Shown: positions 24,833 to 36,116, counted from the first letter of the stretch. The stretch is DNA of 64,000 bases from Oscillospiraceae bacterium (GCA_018265835.1 JABLYK010000002.1:1-64000); one strand, 5' to 3'. Made by a program: numbers and translations. Notes: generated by a model from the sequence alone, not told the origin.

Positions 24833-25645
24833 ATGAGAAGAAGACGAACGCGCACCCGCCGGCGGATTCTGCCGCGGCTGCTTTTCGTTGCTGTGGTCAT
24901 TGCCGTAGTGCTGCTCGCCCGTGCAGCGTACCGCAGCCCGCAGGTAAACGAGTGGCTGACGCATGGCGAAAGTACCGTTTCGGCCGGTACGATGCACGAC
25001 CTGCGCGCCTACGCCCGAAAAAACGGCTTTGATGTGAGCGCGTACCCGGATGAACTGATTGCGCTTTATGAGCGCAACGAGGACGCCCGCCAGTTTGTAC
25101 TGGATTATCCGCTGAAAAAGGACGAGACGCCAACCGTGGATTTGAGCGATCTCGCCGGAAGCGGCTCGGTGCCGCTGCTGATGCAGTGGGACGAGCGCTG
25201 GGGCTACCGGGAATACAACAGCAACATCATCGGACTTGCCGGCTGCGGGCCGACCTGCCTGTCCATGGTTGCCATCTATCTGCGCGGCGATACCAGCATG
25301 ACCCCGCTCTGGATGTGCCAATATGCCGAGCAGCACGGCTACTGTGTGGCCGGCAGCGGCACGACCTGGTCGTTCATGACCGATGGCGCCCGCGCACTGG
25401 GGCTGGATGTGACGGAAATCCCCATGGACGAGATGCGCATCCGGAACAATCTGGAGGTCGGCAATCCCATCGTATGCATCGTCGGTCCCGGCGATTTCAC
25501 CACGACCGGGCATTTCATCGTGCTGACCGGCCTGAAGGACGGCAAAATCACCGTTAACGACCCGAACAGCGTGAAAAATTCCCAAAAGCTTTGGACGTTC
25601 GACCAGCTTCAAGGTCAGGTACAGGGACTCTGGGTGATGCGCTGA
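24833..25645 (+). CDS. C39-like (papain-fold) peptidase family protein, membrane-anchored
   Basis: 270 residues from the ATG at 24833 (GGAG 7 nt upstream; TATAAT at 24782-24787). A short Arg-rich N-terminus and one transmembrane helix (about 14-30) are followed by an extracytoplasmic linker. The catalytic domain has GCGPTCLSM (nucleophile Cys), [10 protein letters not shown] (His) and VNDPNS (Asp/Asn). Peptidase_C39_2 proteins are thought to cut peptides or act as amidases at the cell surface; the substrate is unknown. A terminator follows 14 bp after the stop. Confidence 0.85.
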   Translation: MRRRRTRTRRRILPRLLFVAVVIAVVLLARAAYRSPQVNEWLTHGESTVSAGTMHDLRAYARKNGFDVSAYPDELIALYERNEDARQFVLDYPLKKDETPTVDLSDLAGSGSVPLLMQWDERWGYREYNSNIIGLAGCGPTCLSMVAIYLRGDTSMTPLWMCQYAEQHGYCVAGSGTTWSFMTDGARALGLDVTEIPMDEMRIRNNLEVGNPIVCIVGPGDFTTTGHFIVLTGLKDGKITVNDPNSVKNSQKLWTFDQLQGQVQGLWVMR

Positions 25646-25659
25646 CAGCAGAAAATTTG

Positions 25660-25690
25660 CCGCCCATGCATTTTTTGCATGGGCGGTTTT
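25660..25690 (+). terminator. Terminator after the C39-like peptidase gene
   Basis: CCGCCCATGCA / TGCATGGGCGG with a T5 loop, then TTTT. Repeat copy D starts directly after it. Confidence 0.85.
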
Positions 25691-25890
25691 GCGCGGCTGC
25701 GGAATGGAGCGAGACGCTTCTGATGCTGCGCCTCGACAGCAGGGAAGCTTTACATTCATTTCCCCGTTTTTCCTCAACAAATCCGAAACATCGTTTCGGA
25801 TTTGAAAGGAAGAAGGCGGGAGCGGATATGGAGACGGCGCGCTTGCGCGGCGGTGGAATGGAGCGAGCGTCTTCTGACGCTCTGCGCTTT
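25691..25890 (+). repeat. Intergenic repeat family, copy D (rearranged, about 200 bp)
   Basis: It keeps the central block (CATTTCCCCGTTTTTCCTCA; AAATCCGAAACATCGTTTCG; AAAGGAAGAAGGCGGGAGCG). The GGAATGGAGCGAG...TTCTGA hairpin motif occurs twice, at about 25691 and about 25855, bracketing the central block. The left hairpin and right palindrome are lost. It lies in the gap 25646-25959. Confidence 0.75.
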
Positions 25891-25894
25891 TTTG

Positions 25895-25923
25895 TTGCCG
25901 TTCTGGACGAACAGGAGTATAAT
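25895..25923 (+). promoter_or_regulatory. Sigma-A promoter of fumC
   Basis: TTGCCG (25895-25900), 17 bp, TATAAT (25918-25923), 36 bp before the GTG start of fumC and just after repeat copy D. Confidence 0.6.
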
Positions 25924-25959
25924 AAATTGCTATTTTACGAAAAAAGGGGACGGAATGCA

Positions 25960-27333
<1,374 letters not shown>

Positions 27334-27348
27334 AAAGGAGAAATTACA

Positions 27349-28521
27349 ATGGATTACGCAAAGGAATCGCTCCGGCTGCACGAGCAGTGGGGCGGCAAAA
27401 TTGAAGTGGTGGCGACGGTGCCGGTCTCGACGAAGGACGACCTGTCGCTGGCCTATACGCCGGGCGTGGCGCAGCCGTGCCTGGAAATTCAGAAGGACCC
27501 CACCAAGAGCTACACGCTCACGCGGCGGCACAACCTCTGTGCCGTCATTACGGATGGCTCGGCCGTGCTCGGTCTGGGCGACATCGGCCCGGAGGCGGGT
27601 ATGCCCGTCATGGAGGGCAAGTGCGTGCTGTTCAAGGCATTCGGCGGCGTGGACGCGTTCCCGCTTTGCATCAAGACGCAGGACGTGGACGAATTTGTGC
27701 GCACGGTGTATCTGCTTTCCGGCAGCTTCGGCGGCGTGAATCTGGAGGACATTGCCGCACCGCGCTGCTTTGAGATCGAGCGCAAGCTCAAGGAGCTGTG
27801 CGACATTCCCATTTTCCACGACGACCAGCACGGCACGGCGGTCATCACGCTCGCAGGGCTGACGAATGCGCTCAAGGTCGTGGGCAAGCGCAAGGAGTAT
27901 GTGAAAGTGGTCATCTCCGGCGCGGGTGCGGCGGCGATCTCCATCTGCAAACTGCTGCTGTCCGCCGGCGTGCGCGACGTAACGCTCTGCGACCGGCAGG
28001 GCGCGATCTACGCCGGGCGCGGCGGACTGAACTGGATCAAGGAGGAGATGGCCGCGGTCACGAACCTCCGCCGCCAAAGCGGCAGCCTCGCGGACGTGCT
28101 CGTTGGCGCGGATGTGTTCATCGGCGTGTCCCGGCCGGGTATGCTGACGCGCGAAATGGTGCAGACCATGAACCGCGACGCGATCATCTTCGCCTGCGCA
28201 AACCCCACGCCGGAAATTTTCCCGGACGAGGCGAAGGCGGGCGGCGCGGCGGTGGTGTCCACCGGGCGCAGCGATTACCCGAACCAGATCAACAACGTCC
28301 TCGCGTTCCCCGGCATCTTCCGCGGCGCGTTTGACGTGCGCGCGCGCGATATCAACGAGGAAATGAAAATGGCCGCGGCACAGGCGCTCGCGGGCCTGAT
28401 CTCCGAGGAGGAGCTTTGCGCGGATTATATCATTCCGAAGGCGTTCGACCCGCGCGTCGGCCCGGCGGTCGCCGCCGCTGTGGCGCAGGCCGCGCGGGAC
28501 TCCGGCGTGGCGAGAATCTGA
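27349..28521 (+). CDS. NAD(P)-dependent malic enzyme
   Basis: A 390-residue short bacterial-type malic enzyme. It has LAYTPGVAQPC, the metal/malate-binding region IPIFHDDQHGTAVI, a Rossmann motif SGAGAAAIS and the C-terminal FACANPTPEI and YPNQINNVLAFPG. It oxidatively decarboxylates malate to pyruvate with a divalent metal. The operon with fumC links C4 acids to pyruvate, useful for anaerobic redox balance. ATG follows AAAAGGAG. Confidence 0.95.
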   Translation: MDYAKESLRLHEQWGGKIEVVATVPVSTKDDLSLAYTPGVAQPCLEIQKDPTKSYTLTRRHNLCAVITDGSAVLGLGDIGPEAGMPVMEGKCVLFKAFGGVDAFPLCIKTQDVDEFVRTVYLLSGSFGGVNLEDIAAPRCFEIERKLKELCDIPIFHDDQHGTAVITLAGLTNALKVVGKRKEYVKVVISGAGAAAISICKLLLSAGVRDVTLCDRQGAIYAGRGGLNWIKEEMAAVTNLRRQSGSLADVLVGADVFIGVSRPGMLTREMVQTMNRDAIIFACANPTPEIFPDEAKAGGAAVVSTGRSDYPNQINNVLAFPGIFRGAFDVRARDINEEMKMAAAQALAGLISEEELCADYIIPKAFDPRVGPAVAAAVAQAARDSGVARI

Positions 28522-28535
28522 AATCAAAACTGGAA

Positions 28536-28573
28536 TAAGAATCCACCGGCTAAGCCGGTGGATTCTTATTTTT
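28536..28573. terminator. Terminator shared by malic enzyme and the convergent small gene
   Basis: TAAGAATCCACCGGC / GCCGGTGGATTCTTA with a TAA loop, then TTTTTT. The distal arm overlaps the stop codon of the minus-strand small gene at 28566. Confidence 0.85.
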
Positions 28574-28715
28574 CCTGAATATAGAGCGCTTCACATTCGA
28601 TCTGCGCTTGTTTCAAATGCGAGGTGGCTTTGTTATAGTCGAACTGCTCCAGCTCGGTCAGTGCATCTGTTACGGCGTTGAATAAATGCAGGTACATTTT
28701 TTTGTAATCAGGCAT
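28566..28715 (-). CDS. 49-residue small protein of the 'MPDYKxMY' type, copy 1
   Basis: A short gene on the minus strand: ATG at 28715 preceded by GGAG at 8 nt. The product starts MPDYKKMYLHLFNAVTDALT, is acidic and helical, and ends with QAQIECEALYIQEK. It is homologous to the product at 60223-60384 (MPDYKQMYRALFRATTEAIE ... AQIQAEEIYL). Both genes sit divergent from a small XRE regulator, with an operator-like repeat between. Its promoter is TTGATT-17-TAATAT (28777-28749). The function is unknown. The conserved pairing suggests a regulator/effector or antitoxin-like module. Confidence 0.8.
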   Translation of the reverse strand: MPDYKKMYLHLFNAVTDALTELEQFDYNKATSHLKQAQIECEALYIQEK

Positions 28716-28731
28716 GGGAACCACTCCAAAA

Positions 28732-28800
28732 ACTTCATCTTTAGAAGTATATTATCAGATTTATTGAATAAAATCAATAACAGATTTCATCTTTTGAAGT
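28732..28800. promoter_or_regulatory. Paired operator sites and promoter between small gene and XRE gene
   Basis: Two near-identical sites TTCATCTTTNGAAGT (28734-28748 and 28786-28800; 14 of 15 bases match) lie 52 bp apart. The first is also an ACTTC/GAAGT inverted repeat directly after the -10 box of the small-gene promoter; the second is just upstream of the XRE ribosome site. They are likely the binding sites of the XRE protein. Confidence 0.65.
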
Positions 28801-28817
28801 TAGGAGGATTCAGGCCC

Positions 28818-29057
28818 ATGAAAATTTATTGGTCGGGAGACTCCAAAAATGTGATTGGGCCGAAAGTGCGCACGCTTCGAAAGGAAAAGAGACTGACGCA
28901 AAAGGCGCTTGCGGAGAGGCTTCAGCTTGCAGGCTATGATTTTACCGATTTGACCGTGCTGCGGATTGAGAATGGAACGCGCTTTGTTCCGGATTATGAA
29001 GTAAAAGCGTTGGCGAAGGCGTTTGGCGTCACGTATGCCGAACTGTTGGGCGATTAA
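28818..29057 (+). CDS. XRE-family helix-turn-helix regulator
   Basis: 79 residues from the ATG at 28818 (GGAGG 10 nt upstream). The Cro/cI-like HTH spans about residues 12-75: VIGPKVRTLRKEKRLTQKAL, then DLTVLRIENGTRFVPDYEVK and ALAKAFGVTYAELLG. It has no sensor domain. It is divergent from the 49-residue gene and probably controls both genes through the paired sites between them. Confidence 0.88.
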   Translation: MKIYWSGDSKNVIGPKVRTLRKEKRLTQKALAERLQLAGYDFTDLTVLRIENGTRFVPDYEVKALAKAFGVTYAELLGD

Positions 29058-29068
29058 GCGGATGTTTG

Positions 29069-29097
29069 TTGACAAAGCCTCGCGCGTCCGGTAAAAT
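29069..29097 (+). promoter_or_regulatory. Sigma-A promoter of the LRR-SLH gene
   Basis: TTGACA (29069-29074), 17 bp, TAAAAT (29092-29097), about 97 bp before the ATG at 29194. Confidence 0.65.
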
Positions 29098-29193
29098 GAA
29101 AAAATAAACAGGAGAGGAAATAATCGTGGGAAGCGCGTAAAAAATTGCTGTTTGCGCGTGGAACAACAAGAAAATGAAGTAGGGAGGATTCAA

Positions 29194-30561
29194 ATGAAAA
29201 AAAGGGTATGGAGCTTTGCTTTGCTGCTGTGCATGGTGCTGACCCTGCTGCCCGGAACCGCACTTGCGGCGGATGTGGTGGCTTCCGGCACCTGCGGCGA
29301 AAGCGTGACCTGGGCGCTGGATTCCAACGGCGTTTTGACGGTCAGCGGTACGGGAACCGTTGAAAAACCGGATGGCGGAGTACTTTGGTCGGACTATTAT
29401 CCGAATCTGCAAAAGGTCGTCATCGAAAAGGGCATTACCGGAATTGGCGACAATGCCTTTATGACTTGCCCGATGACTTCGGTTGAAATTCCAAAGAGCG
29501 TGACCAGCATTGGTTCCCATGCGTTCGCGGCCTGCGGGCGGCTGCAGCGCGTTGTGCTGCCGGACGGCATTACGGCGATCCCGAACAATGCGTTTTTCGC
29601 CTGCTTTAAGCTGACGAGCATTGTGATTCCGGACAGTGTCACCAGCATCGGAGAAAAAGCATTCAGCAATTGCAGCGCGCTGGTCAGCATCCCGGTTCCG
29701 GACGGCGTGACCAGCATCGGCGCGGGTGCGTTCAGTGGATGCGACGGTCTGAGAAGCATGACGTTCCCGGAGGGCGTTTCGGAAATTGGCGCGTTCACCT
29801 TTGAGCACTGTGAACAGTTGACGGACGTTACGATTGCGAAGAGCGTGACCGCGATCGGGGAAGGCGCTTTCTACGGCTGCCTGGATCTGGCGGACGTTTA
29901 TTACACCGGCAGCGAGAGCGAGTGGGCGGCTGTTGCAGTCGGAGAAGGCAATGAGGAGCTCTCCGTCGCGGCGTTCCACGCAAACAGCGCCGGCCCGCAG
30001 ATCACGCTCTATACGATGTTCTCAGATATGCCGGCAGAAACCAACTGGGCCTATCCCGGCATCGCCTTCTGCGTTGCGGATGACCTGATGAACGGCGTCG
30101 GAGAAGGGCGCTTTGACCCGGAGGGAACGCTCACGCGCGCGATGGTAGCTACCATCCTCTGGCGGAAGGAGAACGAACCGGAGGCAACGACGCCCTGCAC
30201 GTTTACCGATCTGACGATGGACTGGTACAAGGACGCTGTCGCATGGGCGGCGGAGGCTGGCGTCGTTACCGGCCGTGACGCCGCGACCTTTGACCCGGAC
30301 GGCGCAATTACGCGTCAGGACATGGCGACGATGCTGTATCGCTATGCGCAGTACAAGAACCCTTACATGACCCCGGCGGGTGATCTCTCCGGATTCCCGG
30401 ACAGCGGCAAGGTCGCCGGCTACGCGCAGGCGGCGATGGCGTGGGCAAACGCCAGCGGGATCATCGTGGGCAACGCTGTGGATGGCGTCAATTACCTCGA
30501 CCCGCTCAGCAGCGCCACCCGCGCACAGGTTGCAACGATCTTTATGCGGTTTGAAGGATGA
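29194..30561 (+). CDS. BspA-type leucine-rich repeat surface protein with SLH domains
   Basis: 455 residues from an ATG after GGGAGG. The signal peptide is cleaved after ALAA (about residue 25). Next comes a beta-rich GTCGESVTWALDSNGVLTVSG unit, then at least six LRR_5 repeats of the form SIGxxAFxxCxxLxSVxIPxxVT (about 65-245). Three S-layer homology domains follow (about 285-455; FSDMPAETNWAYPGI, TFTDLTMDWYKDAVAW, LSGFPDSGKVAGYAQAA). SLH domains bind pyruvylated wall polymers, anchoring the protein at the surface. BspA-like LRRs often mediate adhesion. It has its own promoter and terminator. Confidence 0.9.
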   Translation: MKKRVWSFALLLCMVLTLLPGTALAADVVASGTCGESVTWALDSNGVLTVSGTGTVEKPDGGVLWSDYYPNLQKVVIEKGITGIGDNAFMTCPMTSVEIPKSVTSIGSHAFAACGRLQRVVLPDGITAIPNNAFFACFKLTSIVIPDSVTSIGEKAFSNCSALVSIPVPDGVTSIGAGAFSGCDGLRSMTFPEGVSEIGAFTFEHCEQLTDVTIAKSVTAIGEGAFYGCLDLADVYYTGSESEWAAVAVGEGNEELSVAAFHANSAGPQITLYTMFSDMPAETNWAYPGIAFCVADDLMNGVGEGRFDPEGTLTRAMVATILWRKENEPEATTPCTFTDLTMDWYKDAVAWAAEAGVVTGRDAATFDPDGAITRQDMATMLYRYAQYKNPYMTPAGDLSGFPDSGKVAGYAQAAMAWANASGIIVGNAVDGVNYLDPLSSATRAQVATIFMRFEG

Positions 30562-30573
30562 AGTGAACCGAAC

Positions 30574-30610
30574 AATCCGTCCGGAGCAAATGCTCCGGGC
30601 GGATTTTTTT
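30574..30610 (+). terminator. Terminator after the LRR-SLH gene
   Basis: AATCCG-T-CCGGAGC / GCTCCGG-G-CGGATT with loop AAAT, followed by seven T. Confidence 0.88.
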
Positions 30611-30621
30611 GCAGGTTTCTA

Positions 30622-30678
30622 TTGACAAACGCATGAATCTGTGTTTATATAAACATATGAACAATCGTTCATATGTTT
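30622..30678 (+). promoter_or_regulatory. Metal-efflux operon promoter with ArsR/SmtB-type operator
   Basis: TTGACA (30622-30627), 17-18 bp, TTATAT/TATATA (30645-30651). It runs directly into a perfect 12-bp inverted repeat, AAACATATGAAC / GTTCATATGTTT (30651-30662, 30667-30678). The repeat resembles known SmtB/CadC operators and covers the start of transcription. Confidence 0.85.
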
Positions 30679-30695
30679 GAAAGGAGAAATCCCAC

Positions 30696-31067
30696 TTGGA
30701 CGAGAACAAAAATGCCCTTGCGCCGGCGTGCGACTACCTGTGCGTGCATGAGGATGCGGTGGCGAAGGTGCTCTCTGAGCTGCCGGACGACGAGCAGCTG
30801 TACGATCTGGCGGAGCTGTTTCGCATGTTCGGCGATTCGACGCGCATCAAAATTTTGTATGTGCTGTTTGAGAGCGAGCTGTGCGTGTGCGACATTGCAA
30901 AGCTGCTGGGCATCAGCCAGTCGGCGGTCAGTCATCAGCTCCGCAGCCTGAAGGCCGCGAAGCTTGTGCGGTTCCGCCGCGAAGGAAAGACCGTGTTTTA
31001 TTCGCTGGACGACGACCATGTCCGCTCCGTACTCTCTCTGGGTATGGAGCACATTCTGGAGAAGTGA
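30696..31067 (+). CDS. ArsR/SmtB-family metal-sensing repressor
   Basis: 123 residues starting at TTG 30696 (AAGGAG 10 nt upstream). It is a winged HTH of the CadC/SmtB class: ELFRMFGDSTRIKILYVLF, then ELCVCDIAKLLGISQSAVSH and LVRFRREGKTVFYSLDD. Possible metal ligands are Cys/His in the N-terminal CDYLCVHED and the CVC in helix 3 (CadC-like site); C-terminal DDDH may form the second site. It should release the operator when Zn, Cd or Pb binds and so induce the downstream HMA protein and P-type ATPase. Confidence 0.9.
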   Translation: MDENKNALAPACDYLCVHEDAVAKVLSELPDDEQLYDLAELFRMFGDSTRIKILYVLFESELCVCDIAKLLGISQSAVSHQLRSLKAAKLVRFRREGKTVFYSLDDDHVRSVLSLGMEHILEK

Positions 31068-31077
31068 GGAGAAGACC

Positions 31078-31299
31078 ATGATGCAGAAAAAGTACAGTAT
31101 CGAAGTGGATTGCGCCAACTGCGCGGCAGCCGTGGAGCGCCGCGTGGCAAAGCTCAGGGGTGTGGAGGAAGTGACGATCAGCTACATGGCGCAGAAAATG
31201 CTCGTCACGTATGCCGACGGCGCGGATGAACAGGCCGTTCTGGCGGAGATTCTCGCCGCGGCGCGCAAGATTGAGCCGGACTTTGTGATCGAGGCCTGA
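31078..31299 (+). CDS. Stand-alone heavy-metal-associated (HMA) domain protein
   Basis: A 73-residue ferredoxin-like HMA domain with the metal-binding loop DCANCAAAVE (GMxCxxC family, Met replaced). ATG follows GAGGAGAAG. In many P-type ATPases this domain is fused to the N-terminus. Here it is a separate gene only 4 bp before an ATPase that lacks it, so it probably acts as the ATPase's detached metal-donor module. Confidence 0.9.
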   Translation: MMQKKYSIEVDCANCAAAVERRVAKLRGVEEVTISYMAQKMLVTYADGADEQAVLAEILAAARKIEPDFVIEA

Positions 31300-31303
31300 C
31301 GCG

Positions 31304-33172
<1,869 letters not shown>

Positions 33173-33197
33173 CAAACAGAAAATCCCCCTTTTGTGT

Positions 33198-33230
33198 CCC
33201 CGGCCGGGGTTCCGGCCGGGGCGCTTTTTT
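33198..33230 (+). terminator. Terminator of the metal-efflux operon
   Basis: CCCCGGCCGG / CCGGCCGGGG, loop GGTT, then CGC and six T. Confidence 0.88.
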
Positions 33231-33257
33231 AAAGACCCTGAAATTCGGGCGGCGCTC

Positions 33258-33286
33258 TTGATTCAGGGGAGACGAAGCGATATAAT
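33258..33286 (+). promoter_or_regulatory. Sigma-A promoter of the deacetylase-SLH gene
   Basis: TTGATT (33258-33263), 17 bp, TATAAT (33281-33286), 66 bp before the ATG. Confidence 0.65.
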
Positions 33287-33352
33287 CTTACCAGGCCCGC
33301 CGGAATTTGACGGCAATTTTCGAGGATCGTTTGCGGGATGGAGGAGATTGGA

Positions 33353-35170
33353 ATGAAACGGACTACTGCACTGCTTCTGGCAATTTTGCTCGTGGTTACG
33401 ATGCTGCCCACCGGCGCGCAGGCGGCGAATGGGGACAAGCTCATTGCCCTGACGTTCGACGATGGCCCATCACAGTATACGCCGGCGCTGCTGGACGGTC
33501 TTGCCGCGCGCGGTGCGCATGTGAGCTTCTTCGTGCAGGGTATCAACGGCAGCCGAAACACGGCCACCGTGCGGCGCGCATGGCTGGAGGGGCACCAGAT
33601 CTGCAGCCATACCTACAGCCACCCGCAGCTGACCAAGCTGAGCACAGCCGGCGTGCGGGAGGAGCTGTCGAAGGTGGACGGCATTCTCGACGGCGCGCTG
33701 GGCTTTGATTCGACCTACATGCTCCGTCCGCCTTACGGCGCGTATAACCAGTCCGTGCTCGACACGGCGGGTGTGCCGTGCTTCTACTGGTCGGTGGACA
33801 CCCGCGACTGGGAGAGCCGCAACGCGGACGCGGCGTACCGGGAGTTTCTGAAAGCGACGAAGGACGGTTCGATTGTGCTGATGCACGACATGTATTCCAC
33901 CACGGTCACGGCTGCGCTGCGCGCAATTGATACGCTGCAGGCGCAGGGATATGAATTTGTCACGCTCAGCGAGCTGTTTTACCGCCGGGGCATTCCCCTT
34001 ACGGCGGGAAAGATCTATTTTAACGCCTATCCCACCGGCTACGGCACGGACGACGGGATCGCGGAACCGGTGATCCAGTGCGAGAACACGGCCACCGGGA
34101 AGCGCATCACCATGACGGGCGACAGCCGCGGTATGGTGTATTACACCACCAACGGCGAGACGCCGCCCCCCGCCAACTGCACGGAGTATACCGGGCCGTT
34201 CATCCTGAACGAAACCGCGACGGTGAAAGCCGTGAGCGTCATTTCGTGGAACAGCATCCGCTCTGATACCGTGACGGCGCAGGTGGACTACATCCCGGCC
34301 GCTGCGCCGGAGCTTGCGCTGACCGACGGCATACTGACCATGACGAGCGCCACGCCCGGCGCCGCAATTCATTATACGGCGGACGGCTCGCTGCCGGCGG
34401 AGACAAGCGAACGCTATACGGGCGCCATCTCTGCCGTGCCGGGCACGACCTATCGCGCGCGGGCGTTTGCCCCGTCATTTGACCCCAGCGTGGTCTCTTT
34501 GCTCACTTACGGCGCGCGTGGCAGCGTGCTCCGCGACGTGACGGTGGACGATTGGTATTATGACGCCTGCGACCGCTCCGTGGCGGGAGGACTCATCAAC
34601 GGCGTGGAGCCGGAGGTGTTCGCGCCGATGCTGCCGCTCAGCCGCGCCATGCTGGTGACGGTGCTGTATCGCATGGCCGGGTCCCCGTCCGGCGCGCCGG
34701 ACTGCGCATTCCCGGATGTGGACTCGAACGGCTATTACTACCCGGCGCTCTGCTGGGCGGTGGAGCGGGGTATCGTCGAAGGCTATCCGGACGGGACCTT
34801 CGCGCCGGGCGCGGGTGTTACCCGTCAGGAGCTGTGCTGCGTGCTCACGCGCTGCTTGACTGCGGTGGACAAGCTGCCGGCGGAAGCGGCTGCGGATGCA
34901 ATTTCCGGATATGCCGACTGCGCGTCGATCGGCGCGTGGGCGGTGGAGTCGGTGAACGCCATGTGCGCGATTGGTGCGGTGCAGGGCTATCCGGACAATA
35001 CCGTGCGGCCTGACGGCGGCGCGACCCGCGCGGAAGCGGTCACCATGCTCCTGCGTCTGGAGGATGCCTTGGAAGCTGCGCCGGAGCCGCCGGCGGAAGA
35101 GACCGCGCCGGAGGTAAGCCCGGAGCTGGTTTCCCCGACCCCGGCGAACCCGATGATCGTTTCTTTTTAA
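33353..35170 (+). CDS. Surface polysaccharide deacetylase with chitobiase-like and SLH domains
   Basis: 605 residues from an ATG after GGAGGAG. After a signal peptide ending AQAA (about 25), a complete NodB domain (about 30-215) carries LTFDDGPSQY (catalytic and metal Asp), CSHTYSHPQL (metal His pair), RPPYGAYN and IVLMHDM. Two chitobiase/hexosaminidase C-terminal-like beta units follow (about 235-390; YYTTNGETPP, IHYTADGSLP), then three SLH domains (about 398-575) and a Pro/Glu-rich tail. It should deacetylate GlcNAc-containing polymers while held at the wall by the SLH domains. All catalytic residues are present, unlike in the PdaB-like protein at 9.5 kb. Confidence 0.92.
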   Translation: MKRTTALLLAILLVVTMLPTGAQAANGDKLIALTFDDGPSQYTPALLDGLAARGAHVSFFVQGINGSRNTATVRRAWLEGHQICSHTYSHPQLTKLSTAGVREELSKVDGILDGALGFDSTYMLRPPYGAYNQSVLDTAGVPCFYWSVDTRDWESRNADAAYREFLKATKDGSIVLMHDMYSTTVTAALRAIDTLQAQGYEFVTLSELFYRRGIPLTAGKIYFNAYPTGYGTDDGIAEPVIQCENTATGKRITMTGDSRGMVYYTTNGETPPPANCTEYTGPFILNETATVKAVSVISWNSIRSDTVTAQVDYIPAAAPELALTDGILTMTSATPGAAIHYTADGSLPAETSERYTGAISAVPGTTYRARAFAPSFDPSVVSLLTYGARGSVLRDVTVDDWYYDACDRSVAGGLINGVEPEVFAPMLPLSRAMLVTVLYRMAGSPSGAPDCAFPDVDSNGYYYPALCWAVERGIVEGYPDGTFAPGAGVTRQELCCVLTRCLTAVDKLPAEAAADAISGYADCASIGAWAVESVNAMCAIGAVQGYPDNTVRPDGGATRAEAVTMLLRLEDALEAAPEPPAEETAPEVSPELVSPTPANPMIVSF

Positions 35171-35178
35171 GTGCATAT

Positions 35179-35212
35179 GCCGAAAGTGCCTCCTTCGGGA
35201 GGCACTTTCGGC
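35179..35212 (+). terminator. Terminator after the deacetylase-SLH gene
   Basis: GCCGAAAGTGCCTCC / GGAGGCACTTTCGGC with a UUCG tetraloop. It has no T-run of its own because repeat copy B starts at 35212. Its inner 24 bp (35185-35208) recur identically at 35607-35630. Confidence 0.8.
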
Positions 35213-35605
35213 TGTCAAAAAAGCAAAGCTTTTTTGACAAAGGGGAAAGCGGCCTGACTGCAGCGCACTCGCTGTCCGCTGGAAGCGGACAACTCGCACG
35301 TTTGCAGGCCGAGAAGAATTTTCTCCGCCGCACATGTCGTCAAAACGGGCGCATTCCGTTTCGCTTCCGCCGTTGGCGGGAGCTCCACATCCATTTCCCC
35401 GTTTTTCCTCAGCAAATCCGAAACCATGGTTTCGGATTTGAAAGGAAGAAGGCGGGAACGGACAAGGTGAATTGCCGCGCAGCGGCAAGAGAGGGTGGTC
35501 TGGACCATATGGAATTTTCTCTTTTGAGAAAATGGAATGGAGTGAGCGTCTTCTGACGCCGCCGCTTCCGAGCGGCGAAACTCTACGAGGTTTTTTGATA
35601 AGCTG
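35212..35605 (+). repeat. Intergenic repeat family, copy B (about 394 bp)
   Basis: The left hairpin is TGTCAAAAAAGC / GCTTTTTTGACA (35213-35239). The same conserved blocks as copy A follow, then the right end with CGCCGCTTCCGAGCGGCG and GATAAGCTG. It is bracketed by a 24-bp direct duplication of the host terminator core. It occupies most of the gap 35171-35729. Confidence 0.9.
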
Positions 35606-35606
35606 G

Positions 35607-35634
35607 AGTGCCTCCTTCGGGAGGCACTTTTTAT
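35607..35634 (+). terminator. Duplicated terminator core at the right edge of repeat B
   Basis: AGTGCCTCC-TTCG-GGAGGCACT followed by TTTTTA. It is identical over 24 bp to the hairpin at 35185-35208, and it carries the T-run that the upstream copy now lacks. Confidence 0.8.
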
Positions 35635-35641
35635 TTTCCTG

Positions 35642-35705
35642 TTGACAGGAAACCGTATTATGCGTATAATACACTCGAGAACCGTATTACTCCAGTAATA
35701 CGGTT
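35642..35705 (+). promoter_or_regulatory. Promoter and GntR operator of the ABC operon
   Basis: TTGACA (35642-35647), 17 bp, TATAAT (35665-35670). A perfect 11-bp inverted repeat AACCGTATTAC / GTAATACGGTT (35680-35705) lies at the start of transcription. A further half-site AACCGTATTA sits in the spacer (35651-35660). The arrangement suggests tight autorepression by the GntR protein. Confidence 0.85.
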
Positions 35706-35729
35706 GGACGGAAACGAGGTGAGAACGCG

Positions 35730-36116
35730 GTGATTTCCTTTGAAGACTTTGCGATGGAGCCGGGCGTCCCGATCTATCTGCAGATCCTGCGGTACATCAA
35801 GCGCGGTGTTGCGGCGGGCGTGATCCAAAACGGGGACGAGCTGCCGTCGCGCCGGGTGCTGTCGGCGCTGCTGGGCGTGAATCCGAACACGGTGCAGAAG
35901 GCGTACCGCGTGCTCGAAGAGGAGGCGCTCATCGAGTCGCACACCGGTGCACGCAGCTATATGGTGCTCGACGCGCGGACGACGCGCCGCATCCGCGCGG
36001 AGCTGCTGGAGGGCGACGTTCTGGCGCTCATCCAGGCGATGCGGCAGATGGGTGTGGAAAAGCAGGATGCGCTCGCGTTGGTGGAAACGCTCTGGGAGCA
36101 GGAGGGGTCGGAATGA
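35730..36116 (+). CDS. GntR-family regulator (YtrA-like)
   Basis: 128 residues starting at GTG 35730. The N-terminal winged helix has PIYLQILRYIKRGVAAGVI, then ELPSRRVLSALLGVNPNTVQ and KAYRVLEEEALIESH, followed by a short helical tail without a ligand domain, as in the YtrA subfamily. Such regulators control adjacent ABC exporters that respond to cell-wall-active agents. The stop overlaps the next gene's ATG (ATGA). Confidence 0.9.
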   Translation: MISFEDFAMEPGVPIYLQILRYIKRGVAAGVIQNGDELPSRRVLSALLGVNPNTVQKAYRVLEEEALIESHTGARSYMVLDARTTRRIRAELLEGDVLALIQAMRQMGVEKQDALALVETLWEQEGSE

